This document shows, in pieces, positions 33,680-42,931 of a stretch of 64,000 nt of DNA (within the stretch, counting starts at the first letter, position 1; each line of letters opens with the position of its first letter). The notes beneath the pieces are model-generated. The model did not search any database. It had not been told where the DNA came from and was given only the letters and a program-made list of their open reading frames with translations. Origin of the DNA: Beijerinckiaceae bacterium (GTDB taxonomy: Bacteria > Pseudomonadota > Alphaproteobacteria > Rhizobiales > Beijerinckiaceae); NCBI GenBank assembly GCA_019745195.1, contig JAIETL010000059.1, forward strand, positions 29,450 to 93,449. Direction: 5' to 3'. Both the position numbers and the translations under genes were made by a program.

Positions 33680-34135
33680 TCAAGCGGCGATCTTGGGCTT
33701 CGCCGCACGCTTCGCTTTGGCCGGTGGGGCGACGGCGGCGGCCTTGCGACCCAAACCCATCGACTTGGCGAGAGCCGACCGCGCCTCGGCATAAGCCGGC
33801 GCCACCATCGGATAATCCGCCGGCAGGCCCCACTTCGCCCGGTACTCGGCCGGCGTCATCCCATATTTGCTGCTCAAGTGGCGCTTGAGGGACTTGAACG
33901 ACTTGCCGTCCTCCAGGCAGATGATCGCATCGGGCGTGACGGACTTGCGGATCGATACCGCCGGAACCTGTGCCGCCGCCGGTGCCGGTTCAGCCTGTTT
34001 GCCCAACCCCGAGAGTGACGAGTGGACGCTGGCGATCAACCCGGCGAGATCGGACATCGGGACATTGTTGTTGGCGACATAGGCGGAGACGACGTCTGCC
34101 GCGAGCTCGACCAAATGACCGTTTGCTTCTTCCAT
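33680..34135 (-). CDS. mucR: Ros/MucR-family transcriptional regulator
   Basis: 151 residues: an N-terminal oligomerisation part ([20 protein letters not shown]), then the Ros/MucR finger [20 protein letters not shown] followed by [20 protein letters not shown], the family signature. The second Cys ligand of the finger is Asp and the distal His is absent, so zinc binding is altered or lost, as in some rhizobial homologues that fold without zinc. GGAGG precedes ATG 34135. MucR proteins are H-NS-like global repressors of AT-rich DNA. The C-terminus is a Lys/Ala-rich tail. Confidence 0.9.
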   Translation of the reverse strand: MEEANGHLVELAADVVSAYVANNNVPMSDLAGLIASVHSSLSGLGKQAEPAPAAAQVPAVSIRKSVTPDAIICLEDGKSFKSLKRHLSSKYGMTPAEYRAKWGLPADYPMVAPAYAEARSALAKSMGLGRKAAAVAPPAKAKRAAKPKIAA

Positions 34136-34660
34136 GATTTCCTCCGGATATCCAAATGCCATGCGAAATGACGTCTTGATGGTGGAACAATAATGAATCG
34201 ATTCGCATAGTCTGATCATGCGAGGTAATCACGTTGCACAGATGCGTCTAGTGCCAAAGCGTCGAATATCGTAATTCTGAAGATCTTCGCCTGATAATTT
34301 CGCCCTCGGCCTTAACTGTTGAAGGCGGCGATGATCTTAAGTTCCTCCATTTCAGAATTTCCTTAAATTGCACGACGTTTTTTGCTAGAGGATGCCGTTG
34401 CGGGTGGTATCAGTCGGCAGATCCTGCTCGATCGGTACCAATGGGCGCCCGTGAGCCAGAAGCGATCACGATGCATCCGTAATTTATTCCAAAGTACGCC
34501 GATCCGGCCGCTTCAATGTTGGCGTTTGAATTCGAAGGTTTCCCCGCAAACCCGTTCCGGTAGGTCGCGGGAGGCCGGAGCGCCAACAGTCTGAAAGGCG
34601 TTCCCGGACTGTGTCCAGTTCCGCACGGATTACTGCGTTGGCACTATGCGGACGGTTGGA
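34136..34660. other. Noncoding gap with AT-rich mucR promoter region
   Basis: About 520 bp. The part next to mucR (34136-34390) is notably AT-rich for this genome and probably holds the autoregulated mucR promoter, since MucR binds AT-rich DNA. The rest shows nothing recognisable. Confidence 0.4.
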
Positions 34661-34936
34661 TCACTCCCCGATAGCTACGAGCCTGCATGTCGATCGCGTG
34701 AATGTCTCGATGGCCGAAAGGGCCTCGTCCAAGGTCGCATAGGGTCCAAGCTTCATCGATTTCATATTGTCGGCGACGCGCGCGCCCGGCTCGATTCGGA
34801 ACTCCTCGGGCGCTTTCTCCTCGACGATCCCGACATCCCTGCCCAGAAGGTCGACGAGCGACCAAGCCGTCGCGCTGACTGGCTTCACGGTGATGTCCAC
34901 GCGGTAGCTCCAAGAGGTTTGGTGCGAGCAGTTCAC
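34661..34936 (-). CDS. Hypothetical protein (91 aa)
   Basis: Reads YRVDITVKPVSATAWSLVDL, then a conserved-looking strand-turn-helix KSMKLGPYATLDEALSAIET. It resembles small alpha/beta domains with a P-Y-x-T-x-x-E-A helix start. Start position is uncertain: several start codons lie close together. Function unknown. Confidence 0.5.
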   Translation of the reverse strand: MNCSHQTSWSYRVDITVKPVSATAWSLVDLLGRDVGIVEEKAPEEFRIEPGARVADNMKSMKLGPYATLDEALSAIETFTRSTCRLVAIGE

Positions 34937-34957
34937 ACGCCAGGAGTTGCCGGGTCG

Positions 34958-35668
34958 TTACCGTCCGCCTCTCGCCCGATAGTTAGCGATCATCGCCGGT
35001 GTGATGTCTTCCTGATAACAAAGCGGAGCCCTGCCGCCGCCTCGGGAATGTGCGCTACGGCGGCCGCACCGCCTCCCGCCACGATCAACGTTGTGTGGGC
35101 AAGGGCAACTGCCCGGATAGCTCGCGATGCTACGAGCGATGAGAGCTGCGCCGATCGCGATGGCATCGAGAGGAGCCTGCACCGTGGGTTTGCGCCTGGC
35201 GCCAGGCGCTTCATCCTCCGCATCGTCATCGACCGGAGCCTTCATGCTCAACCGCCGCGCGCTCATCCAGCCTTCGACGGCGCTGATCGGATGGCGCACC
35301 TCGGCCCAATCTTCACGCCGTGTCAGCTCCCCGACCTGCATTCCGGTCGGCAGCCGGTCGAGGATCGCCGCCTTGCCGTCCGGGGCCGCCCGCATAGGCA
35401 CTTCCTTGCCGGTGACGTAGAGGCTGCGCTTGATCGGCCTGAGGATCGCCCCGACCTGTCGGCGCAGCGTTGGCTGCGAGACCGGGCTGGATGCCGGCGC
35501 GGCGGGAATGAGAACGGTTGCCGCTGGCGCCGGTTTGTCGACACCGTCGCGACTGACCACGGGCGCTGGGGTCGATACGACGCTGGGCGGCTTAGTGTTC
35601 CCGCCGCATTTCGCGAACACCAACACGCATGCCCCGACGATAAGCCATCCGCCGACGTTCCGCCCCAT
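34958..35668 (-). CDS. Membrane-anchored SH3-domain protein with Cys-rich YPG(S)C tail
   Basis: 236 residues: an N-terminal membrane anchor (GGWLIVGACVLVFA), a Pro-rich periplasmic linker, a bacterial SH3 domain (about 80-140, with ILDRLPTGMQVGELTRREDW and the terminal GWMSARRL), and a C-terminal module beginning SYPGSCPCPHNVDRGGRRCG and ending PLCYQEDITPAMI. The Cys-rich module is a recurrent alphaproteobacterial tail also seen on nuclease-like exported proteins. It probably works in the periplasm near the cell wall; ligand unknown. Confidence 0.75.
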   Translation of the reverse strand: MGRNVGGWLIVGACVLVFAKCGGNTKPPSVVSTPAPVVSRDGVDKPAPAATVLIPAAPASSPVSQPTLRRQVGAILRPIKRSLYVTGKEVPMRAAPDGKAAILDRLPTGMQVGELTRREDWAEVRHPISAVEGWMSARRLSMKAPVDDDAEDEAPGARRKPTVQAPLDAIAIGAALIARSIASYPGSCPCPHNVDRGGRRCGRRSAHSRGGGRAPLCYQEDITPAMIANYRARGGR

Positions 35669-35943
35669 GGCCAGTTCTCTGTTGACCTAGGGCGAAGCTA
35701 GGACAGCGCCGCTTATCCTACAACGCAGGATTGCACGCGGAGTGCCTTGTGGCACCCACCCTGACGGTTTCCTCGTCACTCTCATTTTGCCTCATCTGCC
35801 ATACCAGCGGTCGCGGTGGCAGGCGGGCGACCGGCAGCCCGGAGGAACGCCAAGCCCGTGAGTAAGCCGGGGTCTCCGCCGGCCGATCCGTAGACCCCGA
35901 ACAATCGCTTCGTTGGTCACCTACCGCTTCCGGGCCCCGAGCG

Positions 35944-36678
35944 TCAGAAGCGCGGTTCGGGCAGGCTTGCCACCAGCCGGCTCAGGCCGTCGCTGTAGCG
36001 TTCCCGCAGGTCCGCCCAGTAGGGATGCTGGGCGGTGAACTTGGCGACCTGCCCTGCCGTCAGGCTGCCGGCCTCGTAGCGCAGCAGGTCGATCGGCGGG
36101 GCGACCGAGAGGTTGCTGCGTATGGTGGCGTCGAAGGAGAGCAGCGCCAGCTTCGCCGCCTCGTCGAGCCCGCTGCGCATCGTCAGGGCGCGGTCGAGGA
36201 TCGGCTTGCCGTATTTCGTCTCGCCGAGTTGCAGGAACGGGTTGCGGCTCGAGGCTTCCACGAAATTGCCGGCCGAATAGATCTGGAACAGGCGGTGGCC
36301 GTCGCTGGCGATCTGGCCCCCGACGAGGAAGCTCGCGCTCGGATCGCCATAGGGCTCGACGTGGCTGCGGTTGAGCCGCATCACCTCGCGCAGCACGGCA
36401 CCGACGGTCTGCGCGACATCGAACAGGCTGCGGGCGGCGAGAATGTCGCCCTCGGGTCCCGCCGTGCCACCGCGGCCCGCAGTTTGGCGGATCATGCTTA
36501 TCACCGCCTGGGTCGTGGCGAGATTGCCGGCCGAAAGGATGGCGACGACGCGTTCGCCCGGCGTTTCGAATAGCGCGAGCTTCTTAACGGTCGAAATCTG
36601 GTCAACGCCCGCGCTGGTGCGGGAATCGGAGGCCAGCACTAGTCCCGATTGCAGCCAGATGCCAAGGCAGTAGGTCAT
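35944..36678 (-). CDS. Anbu proteasome-type peptidase
   Basis: The 244-residue protein begins M-T-Y-C-L-G-I-W-L, giving an N-terminal Thr after Met removal, followed by SGLVLASDSRTSAGVDQIST, the Anbu (ancestral beta-subunit, BPH) signature with the Ntn-hydrolase residues Thr2, Asp/Lys of the S-D-S-R-T and K regions. It also has LVGGQIASDGHRLFQIYSAG. Anbu forms large helical or ring assemblies. It is usually in an operon with a transglutaminase-like protein, an alpha-E (DUF403) protein and an ATP-grasp protein; none is adjacent here. Confidence 0.88.
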   Translation of the reverse strand: MTYCLGIWLQSGLVLASDSRTSAGVDQISTVKKLALFETPGERVVAILSAGNLATTQAVISMIRQTAGRGGTAGPEGDILAARSLFDVAQTVGAVLREVMRLNRSHVEPYGDPSASFLVGGQIASDGHRLFQIYSAGNFVEASSRNPFLQLGETKYGKPILDRALTMRSGLDEAAKLALLSFDATIRSNLSVAPPIDLLRYEAGSLTAGQVAKFTAQHPYWADLRERYSDGLSRLVASLPEPRF

Positions 36679-36782
36679 GGTCGCGTTTCCCCCGCGGTGA
36701 GCGGCGATTATGGCATGGTCCCGCCGCCGGTTTGACGCGGATCCCCGATGCAAAGCCAGAACGAATCGGTAGAATCGCCCGG

Positions 36783-37874
36783 ATGCTCATGCACTTGCCG
36801 TTCGTGTACGACGCGATCGTTCTTCCGACGCCTCGGCACAAGATCCCGCAGCAAGCGATCCTCCGCGGGTACACCTACGCAGTCGTACCGGAAGCCACGC
36901 TTTCGGACCTGACGCCCGTCGCCGAGATCCCGTACAGGAACTCCACGGTCGCGTTGTTTTCCTATCGTGGCAGGCTCGTGCGGCAAGCGCTTTCCCGCAC
37001 GACGGGCAGCCCGCTCACTGCGCTCGAACTCGAGCTCACGCTCTCCGAACATTTTAGCCGATGGCCCGTATTGGATGGCCAGCGGGAGATGGACTTTGAG
37101 AATTCGCTCTTCCCGATCGCGAGGGGAAGATCGCAATTCGCCTGGGCGTGGGAAGACGGCGTCGGCCCGATGTCGCGAAACACTCTCTTTTACGAGAGCT
37201 CCCATCGCGGTTGGATGAAGCCCGTCGTCATGGACTCGACGGAGGACCGCGAACGCGGCTGGGCCCAGGAGGAGTACGGCGTTTCCGTCGTGATGGTGGA
37301 CGGACAGCCGTTCGTCGCCTGCCCGGAGCCGATCTGGCTGATGCGGACTTGGCCGGGACCGGCGACGCTCTCGTCGAGCACGACGCCTGAGCCGTTTCAT
37401 GCGTACCACGCCTTTCGGCTCGACGAACGTGACCTGGCGGAAGCATGGTGCATCGAATGCGGCCTCCCCGCACCGTTCGACCCGCCGGACATCGATCTGC
37501 TGAACGCAGGCCTTCTGACACGGGATACGGTTGCCGAGCTCGCGATCGCCACGATCGGTTCCCTTCGCCGTCTGCATCTCCTGGATTTTGGCCGAAACCC
37601 AGAATGCGAAGGGGAGAAACTACTTTCGCGGCTCGCCGATACGCAAAGGTCGCTCGACCTATGGGAAATGCCGCTGCTGTTGGACACCGTCAGTGATATC
37701 TACGATGGCGCTGTTGAGGAAGGCGAATTCGGCGAAGGCCTCGGTGATTGGGGCAATATCGCAAAGATCGTGGCGCGTTGGCGTTTCGAGATCGCTCATC
37801 GACGGGACCTCGCTCGCTACGTGCAGCTCTCCGAGGATGACCTAGCGGCCCTGGAAGATTTACCGACGTGGTAG
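36783..37874 (+). CDS. Hypothetical protein (363 aa)
   Basis: Begins MLMHLPFVYDAIVLPTPRHK from ATG 36783, which overlaps nothing but is divergent from the Anbu gene with about 100 bp between. The protein is mixed alpha/beta with an acidic C-terminus (GAVEEGEFGEGLGDWGNI). Two Cys lie in AWCIECGLPAPF. No domain recognised. Full-length and with good codon use, so surely translated. Confidence 0.65.
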   Translation: MLMHLPFVYDAIVLPTPRHKIPQQAILRGYTYAVVPEATLSDLTPVAEIPYRNSTVALFSYRGRLVRQALSRTTGSPLTALELELTLSEHFSRWPVLDGQREMDFENSLFPIARGRSQFAWAWEDGVGPMSRNTLFYESSHRGWMKPVVMDSTEDRERGWAQEEYGVSVVMVDGQPFVACPEPIWLMRTWPGPATLSSSTTPEPFHAYHAFRLDERDLAEAWCIECGLPAPFDPPDIDLLNAGLLTRDTVAELAIATIGSLRRLHLLDFGRNPECEGEKLLSRLADTQRSLDLWEMPLLLDTVSDIYDGAVEEGEFGEGLGDWGNIAKIVARWRFEIAHRRDLARYVQLSEDDLAALEDLPTW

Positions 37875-38591
37875 GTGTAGGACGGCGAGCCTCCGAGAAA
37901 AGAGCCTGAGAGCAGCCGCGAAAGCACGCGATCACATCTAGCCGCGCCTGCCTCTGCACGAGCACCTTCTTGTGAGCCTTTCGGCCCTCAAGCTTTCCCT
38001 TCGGAAAGGCTGCCGCGAGGGCGTTGATCTCTTTCGGTCCGGCGCGACGAACTGGCTGCCTGTGTCGCCAGCGGCTCGCCATAGCGGTCGAGCTAAAATA
38101 GACGGCACGGAAGCCGCCTTCGACGTCGTAACGTAGGCGCGAGCCGGACCGACGCGTGCGGCTTCTGCGATTATCGGGCGATTTCGGCGGGACGCAGTTC
38201 CGTCGTCCTGGCGATAGAGAGCCTACCGACCAGTGGAATACGCCGATTGCGGCCGCATCGACCGCGCCAATCTTCCAACCCTCAGGAGAACGCCTGCGGC
38301 GATAGCTCGCATGGCCGCCAAGGCCGCCAGGGCCGCATGAAGCAGCCTCTCCCGAGCGTCCATGCGACCGAGCGCGCTCCTTGAAGTCGAACTATCGATA
38401 ACTTATATATGCTCCATGCACATAAAAGTTAACATCGGATTGTGGCGTCTAGGCGCCCGGCCGTGGCTTGAACACGTGGGTAAACGAAAGGAATGCCGGA
38501 CCCTCACCACGAGCACCGGCCATCCGGACGGAGAGGAGCCACTTCGCGCGCCGGTTGGAACTTACGCGGCGGAAAAACGGGAGGAATGCGA
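37875..38591. other. Noncoding gap upstream of the first msrB
   Basis: About 715 bp with no credible gene. A partial dyad, TATATGCTCCATGCACATA at about 38406-38424, and local AT-rich sequence precede the msr operon and may be its promoter/operator. A minus-strand open frame across 37690-38082 has no similarity that I can see. Confidence 0.4.
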
Positions 38592-39032
38592 ATGACCTAC
38601 GTACGAAGCAGGGAAGCGATCGGTCGGCTGACACCCGGGCATTTCGGCGTCACCAAATACGCAACCGAGGGATCCCGCTCAGGTGAGTATAATCACCATA
38701 GAGAACCGGGCATTTACGTGGACCTCGTGTCGGGCGAGCCGCTTTTTTCCTCGGCGGACAAGTACGACTCGGGCTCGGGGCGGCCGAGCTTCACCAAGCC
38801 AATCGCTCCTGCCCACGTCATCGAGGTTCACGACACTGCTCATGGAATGGGACGCACCGAGGTTCGCTCATCCCGCAGCGACAACCATCTCGGTCATGTT
38901 TTTACCGACGGGCCTCCTGCCCGGGGCGGACTGCGATACTGCATAAACTCGGCATCGGTGCGCTTCGTGCATCAAGACGAGATGGAACGACAGGGCTATG
39001 GCCAATACATCAGCCAAGTTGAGAGGATCTGA
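38592..39032 (+). CDS. msrB: Peptide-methionine (R)-S-oxide reductase MsrB, with Trp-to-Arg change
   Basis: 146 residues with the MsrB fold: [44 protein letters not shown] and the catalytic Cys in [12 protein letters not shown]. It lacks the CxxC zinc sites, as does the second copy at 58776. In SGxGWPSF the near-invariant active-site Trp is Arg here, which may change activity or substrate. GGGAGG precedes ATG 38592 by seven bases. It is followed after one base by msrA, an operon repeated at 58776-59760. Confidence 0.88.
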   Translation: MTYVRSREAIGRLTPGHFGVTKYATEGSRSGEYNHHREPGIYVDLVSGEPLFSSADKYDSGSGRPSFTKPIAPAHVIEVHDTAHGMGRTEVRSSRSDNHLGHVFTDGPPARGGLRYCINSASVRFVHQDEMERQGYGQYISQVERI

Positions 39033-39033
39033 C

Positions 39034-39537
39034 ATGAGAGAGCGCGCGGTTTTGGCAGGTGGATGCTTCTGGGGAATGCAGGACTTGATCCGCAAGCTCC
39101 CGGGAGTGATCGAGACGAGGGTCGGGTACGCGGGGGGCGACGTCCCGAACGCGACCTACCGCAACCATGGCACGCACGCCGAGGCCATCGAGATCGTCTT
39201 CGATCCCACGATGATCGGCTACCGGCGGATCCTGGAGTTCTTCTTCCAGATCCACGATCCGACGACGCCCAACCGGCAAGGCAACGACCGGGGCGGTTCG
39301 TATCGCTCCGCGATCTTCCATGTCGACGAAAGGCAGCGTGAGATCGCCAACCAGACGATTGCGGACGTCGACTTATCCGGTTTGTGGCCCGGGCCGGTCG
39401 TTACCGAGGTATCGCCGGTCGGGGACTTCTGGGAGGCCGAACCCGAGCATCAGGATTATCTCGTGATGCGGCCGGGGGGATACACGTGTCACCGCATCCG
39501 CCCCAATTGGGTGCTCCCGGAGCGCAAGGCAGGCTAA
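39034..39537 (+). CDS. msrA: Peptide-methionine (S)-S-oxide reductase MsrA, copy 1
   Basis: 167 residues with the active-site [59 protein letters not shown] and a resolving Cys in [10 protein letters not shown]. It repairs Met-S-sulfoxide in proteins using thioredoxin. GAGAGGATCTGAC precedes the start. Coupled to msrB just upstream and followed by trxB, which could feed the system with electrons. Confidence 0.95.
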   Translation: MRERAVLAGGCFWGMQDLIRKLPGVIETRVGYAGGDVPNATYRNHGTHAEAIEIVFDPTMIGYRRILEFFFQIHDPTTPNRQGNDRGGSYRSAIFHVDERQREIANQTIADVDLSGLWPGPVVTEVSPVGDFWEAEPEHQDYLVMRPGGYTCHRIRPNWVLPERKAG

Positions 39538-39809
39538 TTGACCTGCCGATTGTGTCCGCCTGGTTCGTGTCGACGAGACCGAGCCAGGCGGACCGAAACG
39601 TTTCGATGCCGGAAAGCCGCTTTGCGTCTCCCGTTTGGTCATGCACCAATGCGTACGAGGCGGACAAGAGGACCTTTCCGGCCGAGCGGGTTCTCTCGGT
39701 CCGGCTCATCGTGCCGGTGTGCGAGGGCTTGCTACACCGGTTCGACAGCGACCGCTGAACGCGCGACATCCGGCGCGTTCAGCTCGGCATTCCAACTCAT
39801 AGGTTAGCC

Positions 39810-40796
39810 ATGCTCACCCACCGTACGAAGGTTCTCATCATCGGCGCGGGTCCGGCGGGCTACACGGCCGCGATCTACGCCGCGCGAGCGAACATGAAGC
39901 CCATCCTCGTCACCGGGCTCCAGCCGGGAGGCCAGCTGACGATCACGACGGACGTGGAGAACTACCCGGGTTTCGCGCATGGCGTGCAGGGACCGGATCT
40001 CATGGAGCAGATGCGGCAGCAAGCCGAGAACGTCGGTACGCAACTGCTCTACGACATCATCGTCTCGGTCGACCTGTCCGCCACTCCCATCCGCGCCGTC
40101 GGCGACGCCGGCGACGTTTATCTCGCCGACACGTTGATCGTCGCGACCGGGGCGCAGGCTCGATGGCTCGGGCTCGAAAGCGAGAAGACCTTCGGAGGGC
40201 ACGGCGTGTCCGCCTGCGCGACCTGCGACGGGTTCTTCTGCCGCGGCAAGGAGGTCGTCGTGGTCGGGGGTGGGAATACGGCGGTGGAGGAGGCGCTTTA
40301 CCTCACGCACCACGCAACCAAGGTCACGGTGGTCCACCGGCGCGACACCTTCAGGGCGGAGAAGATCCTCCAGGATCGCCTCTTCGCCAATCCGAAGATC
40401 AGCGTCATATGGAATCACGAGGTCGAGGAAATCCTCGGCACGATCGAGCCGATCAAGTCGGTCACCGGTCTTCGCATACGGGACGTGACCAGTGGCGAGG
40501 CGAAGGAACTCAGGACCGATGGTGTCTTTATCGCCATAGGGCACGACCCCGCCACCGCCTTGTTCCGTGGGCAGATCGACATGGACGACGTCGGGTACAT
40601 AAAGTTGCAGCCGTGGTCCACGAAGACGTCGGCACGCAATACCCTGGCCGCCGGCGATTGCGCCGATGCGATCTACCGGCAGGCCGTACTGGCCGCGGGG
40701 ATGGGCTGCATGGCCGCGCTCGAAGCCGAGAAGCTTCTCGCCGGGCAATCCTTGGAGCCGCAGGCCGTTGGCGACCATGGGCATCAAATCGGATGA
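39810..40796 (+). CDS. trxB: Thioredoxin reductase TrxB
   Basis: 328 residues with the FAD-binding GAGPAGYTAAIYAARA, the redox CxxC in SACATCDGFF and the NADPH-binding VVVVGGGNTAVEEALYL, ending in the FAD motif AAGDCADAIYRQAVLAAGMG. It reduces thioredoxin with NADPH. The core trxB of the cell may be elsewhere; this copy is placed with msr genes and thus is likely part of the stress response. The 272 bp before it contain no convincing gene. Confidence 0.95.
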   Translation: MLTHRTKVLIIGAGPAGYTAAIYAARANMKPILVTGLQPGGQLTITTDVENYPGFAHGVQGPDLMEQMRQQAENVGTQLLYDIIVSVDLSATPIRAVGDAGDVYLADTLIVATGAQARWLGLESEKTFGGHGVSACATCDGFFCRGKEVVVVGGGNTAVEEALYLTHHATKVTVVHRRDTFRAEKILQDRLFANPKISVIWNHEVEEILGTIEPIKSVTGLRIRDVTSGEAKELRTDGVFIAIGHDPATALFRGQIDMDDVGYIKLQPWSTKTSARNTLAAGDCADAIYRQAVLAAGMGCMAALEAEKLLAGQSLEPQAVGDHGHQIG

Positions 40797-41089
40797 CCGA
40801 CGCTTCGGATGGAGCAGGTAAGCGTTGCGCACCGATTTCGACCTTCGACGTCGCGCTCGCTCGGTTGCCGACGGGCTATCTCAAGGGCTCGTTCATGGGG
40901 CGTACCTACGGCGTGACGGTCACGCGCTCCGAGGATGGAAAGCGCACGAGCCTCTTCGCCGAGGAACTCGGTGGCCAAGACATCGTAAGCTTCAATCTCT
41001 ACGGCTTGAGTACCGGCGAGCTACTCAAGCCGTGCGAGATGTCCAGCCAGAAGGTCGTCGACTTCGTTATCGGCCTCGTTGCGGAATAG
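40793..41089 (+). CDS. Hypothetical protein coupled to trxB (98 aa)
   Basis: ATG overlaps the trxB stop (ATGA). It contains FDVALARLPTGYLKGSFMGR and DIVSFNLYGLSTGELLKPCE, with one Cys near the C-terminal helix. The tight coupling suggests a link to the thioredoxin reductase. No family recognised. Confidence 0.55.
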   Translation: MTDASDGAGKRCAPISTFDVALARLPTGYLKGSFMGRTYGVTVTRSEDGKRTSLFAEELGGQDIVSFNLYGLSTGELLKPCEMSSQKVVDFVIGLVAE

Positions 41090-41130
41090 CGAGCGATCAG
41101 CGGCCGCCGTCGGGCGCACCCAGGCCGCCG

Positions 41131-41784
41131 CTATCTCCGCGCCGCTTCCACGAGCATCTTCAGTATTTCGTCCGGCTCCTGCCGGCGCGTGAAATCCGGC
41201 TCCACGAAAGCGCTGGCGATCCCACCATGACGATCGACGACGAAAGTCGCCGGGATCGGCAGCATCGTCACCGGCGATCCATGGCGTCCGCCGATGTCGA
41301 CGCCCCGGCGGGCATAGTGCCGAAGAACGCCCTCGGGCACCGCAAATAAGACGCCGTAGGCCATCGCGACACCGTAGTCGACATCCCCCAGGACCGTGAG
41401 ATCGAGGCCGTTCTCCTTCCTCAGCTGCCTGGGAAAATGTTGGGTATCGGGTGAAATGACGACCAGACTCGCACCGGCCGCGCCGAATTTCGACTTGGCC
41501 TCCTGCAACGCACGAAGTTCGGCGGTGCAAAACGGGCACCAGCCCCCTTGGAAGAAACTCAGCACCAACGGTCCCTTCTCCCGCAGGCGCGCGGAGGACA
41601 CCAGGTTGCCGTCGGCGTCGGGGAGGAGGAAGTCCGGGGCCGGCTCTCCGACCTTCAGCGCCCCGTCCGCGGCGCCGATCTCCCGCAGCCAGCCGACCAG
41701 CTGATGGTAGGAGGACCAGTCGTCTTGGTCGAACCCAGCCAAGACTTCGAATCTGCTCTGCTCGTAGGACATTGTTCGGGACAT
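41131..41784 (-). CDS. Peroxiredoxin-like AhpC/TSA-family protein
   Basis: 217 residues with a thioredoxin fold: EPAPDFLLPDADGNLVSSAR, then the redox motif FFQGGWCPFCTAELRAL (C-P-F-C) and LVVISPDTQHFPRQLRKENG. It resembles the peroxiredoxin-like group with CPxC, which reduce peroxides or act as thiol reductases. It is the last gene of a minus-strand pair with the LysR gene at 41791-42720, which starts upstream and probably regulates it. Confidence 0.85.
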   Translation of the reverse strand: MSRTMSYEQSRFEVLAGFDQDDWSSYHQLVGWLREIGAADGALKVGEPAPDFLLPDADGNLVSSARLREKGPLVLSFFQGGWCPFCTAELRALQEAKSKFGAAGASLVVISPDTQHFPRQLRKENGLDLTVLGDVDYGVAMAYGVLFAVPEGVLRHYARRGVDIGGRHGSPVTMLPIPATFVVDRHGGIASAFVEPDFTRRQEPDEILKMLVEAARR

Positions 41785-41790
41785 GGCGCC

Positions 41791-42720
41791 TTACAGATGG
41801 GCGGGTGCGCGTTCGCGGGAAGGGTCAGGGGTCGCCGACCGTACCGCGAAAGACCAGTCCCGCAGGCGAGCGACCTTCACGAAGGCGTCCAGCGCGGGCG
41901 AGTAGCGTCTTCCTTGAACGACCGCGAGGTGGATCTCCCTCCACGCGGATACGCTCCGGAGGGGCACGGCGACCAACTCTGGACGGCGCGGTACGTGTTC
42001 GGGCGAGATGAGCGCCCCGAAGCCGGCTGAGGCGAGGTGTTGCAGGTGCGCATCGTGCCCGCTGCGGTGCCCGAAGCTCGGTTCGACGCCTTCGAACACG
42101 GTGTCCCGGAAGATATCACGCCCATCGTGCCCCACTCTTTCAAGGATGGTCTGGCCCCTCAGATCCTCCAGGCCGATTTCGGAACGCCCTGCCAACGGGT
42201 GCTCGACGTCGACAAGGACCACGAAGCGCTCGCGGAACAACGCCCAAGAGTCTATCCGCTCGGCGGACGCGTCCAGGCCGTCCATGAGGGCGGCGCTCAC
42301 CTCCCCGTTGAGGAGCATCGTCGTGAGCACCTCGGGCGATGCCTCGCGCAGTTCCAGGCGGAGTCCCGGAACGTGGGCCGATACCTCCCTGAACGGCTGG
42401 AGGATCAGCGCGGCCGACACGGACGGCGAGAGTCCCAGCCGAAGCGGGACGACGTCGCTACGCCCGAATTCTCGCGCCGCGGTTCGCACCGCCTCCGCCG
42501 AGGCGAGGGTGCGCTCCAACATCGGCAGCACTTGCTTCCCCAGATCGGTCAGTTGAGTGAGGTTGCGTTCCCTCAACAACAACGGGCCTCCCAGTTCGTG
42601 CTCCAACTTCTGGACGGCTTTGGTGAGCGCGGGTTGGGTCACATGGCATTGCTCCGCCGCTCGGGTGAAATTGAGGGTCTTCGCGACCGCCAAAAAGTAT
42701 CGGACTTGGTGCAGCTCCAC
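41791..42720 (-). CDS. LysR-family regulator, likely peroxide/thiol-stress related
   Basis: From GTG 42720 the 309-residue product begins VELHQVRYFLAVAKTLNFTR, the LysR HTH N-terminus, followed by the usual effector domain. The upstream in-frame sequence to 42843 has no LysR character. Sequence and synteny (adjacent to a CPFC peroxiredoxin gene) suggest it controls that gene, with OxyR-like sensing not demonstrated: no Cys pair at OxyR positions is apparent. Confidence 0.88.
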   Translation of the reverse strand: MELHQVRYFLAVAKTLNFTRAAEQCHVTQPALTKAVQKLEHELGGPLLLRERNLTQLTDLGKQVLPMLERTLASAEAVRTAAREFGRSDVVPLRLGLSPSVSAALILQPFREVSAHVPGLRLELREASPEVLTTMLLNGEVSAALMDGLDASAERIDSWALFRERFVVLVDVEHPLAGRSEIGLEDLRGQTILERVGHDGRDIFRDTVFEGVEPSFGHRSGHDAHLQHLASAGFGALISPEHVPRRPELVAVPLRSVSAWREIHLAVVQGRRYSPALDAFVKVARLRDWSFAVRSATPDPSRERAPAHL

Positions 42721-42931
42721 CGGTCTCTCGCAGCATGGATCGTGGCGCCATGTTGCAGCATTTTCGGACGCGGGACAGATCGAACATCGTGAGGCCGTGG
42801 CAACGCACGAGCCACGCCCGCCTACGGGAGCGTGGGCTCCCATTGCCGGTGACGTGTATCGCGTAGTCGCGCGAGCCGGCGGCGGGGCCTGCCGTGGGAC
42901 GGCGGGCCGACACGCGCCGCACGGCTGGGTC

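Noticed and set aside
37690-38082. Minus-strand frame as a transposase remnant
   Set aside because: No catalytic motif, inverted repeats or family likeness could be found.
39606-39758. A 50-codon gene between msrA and trxB
   Set aside because: No ribosome binding site and no protein-like pattern.
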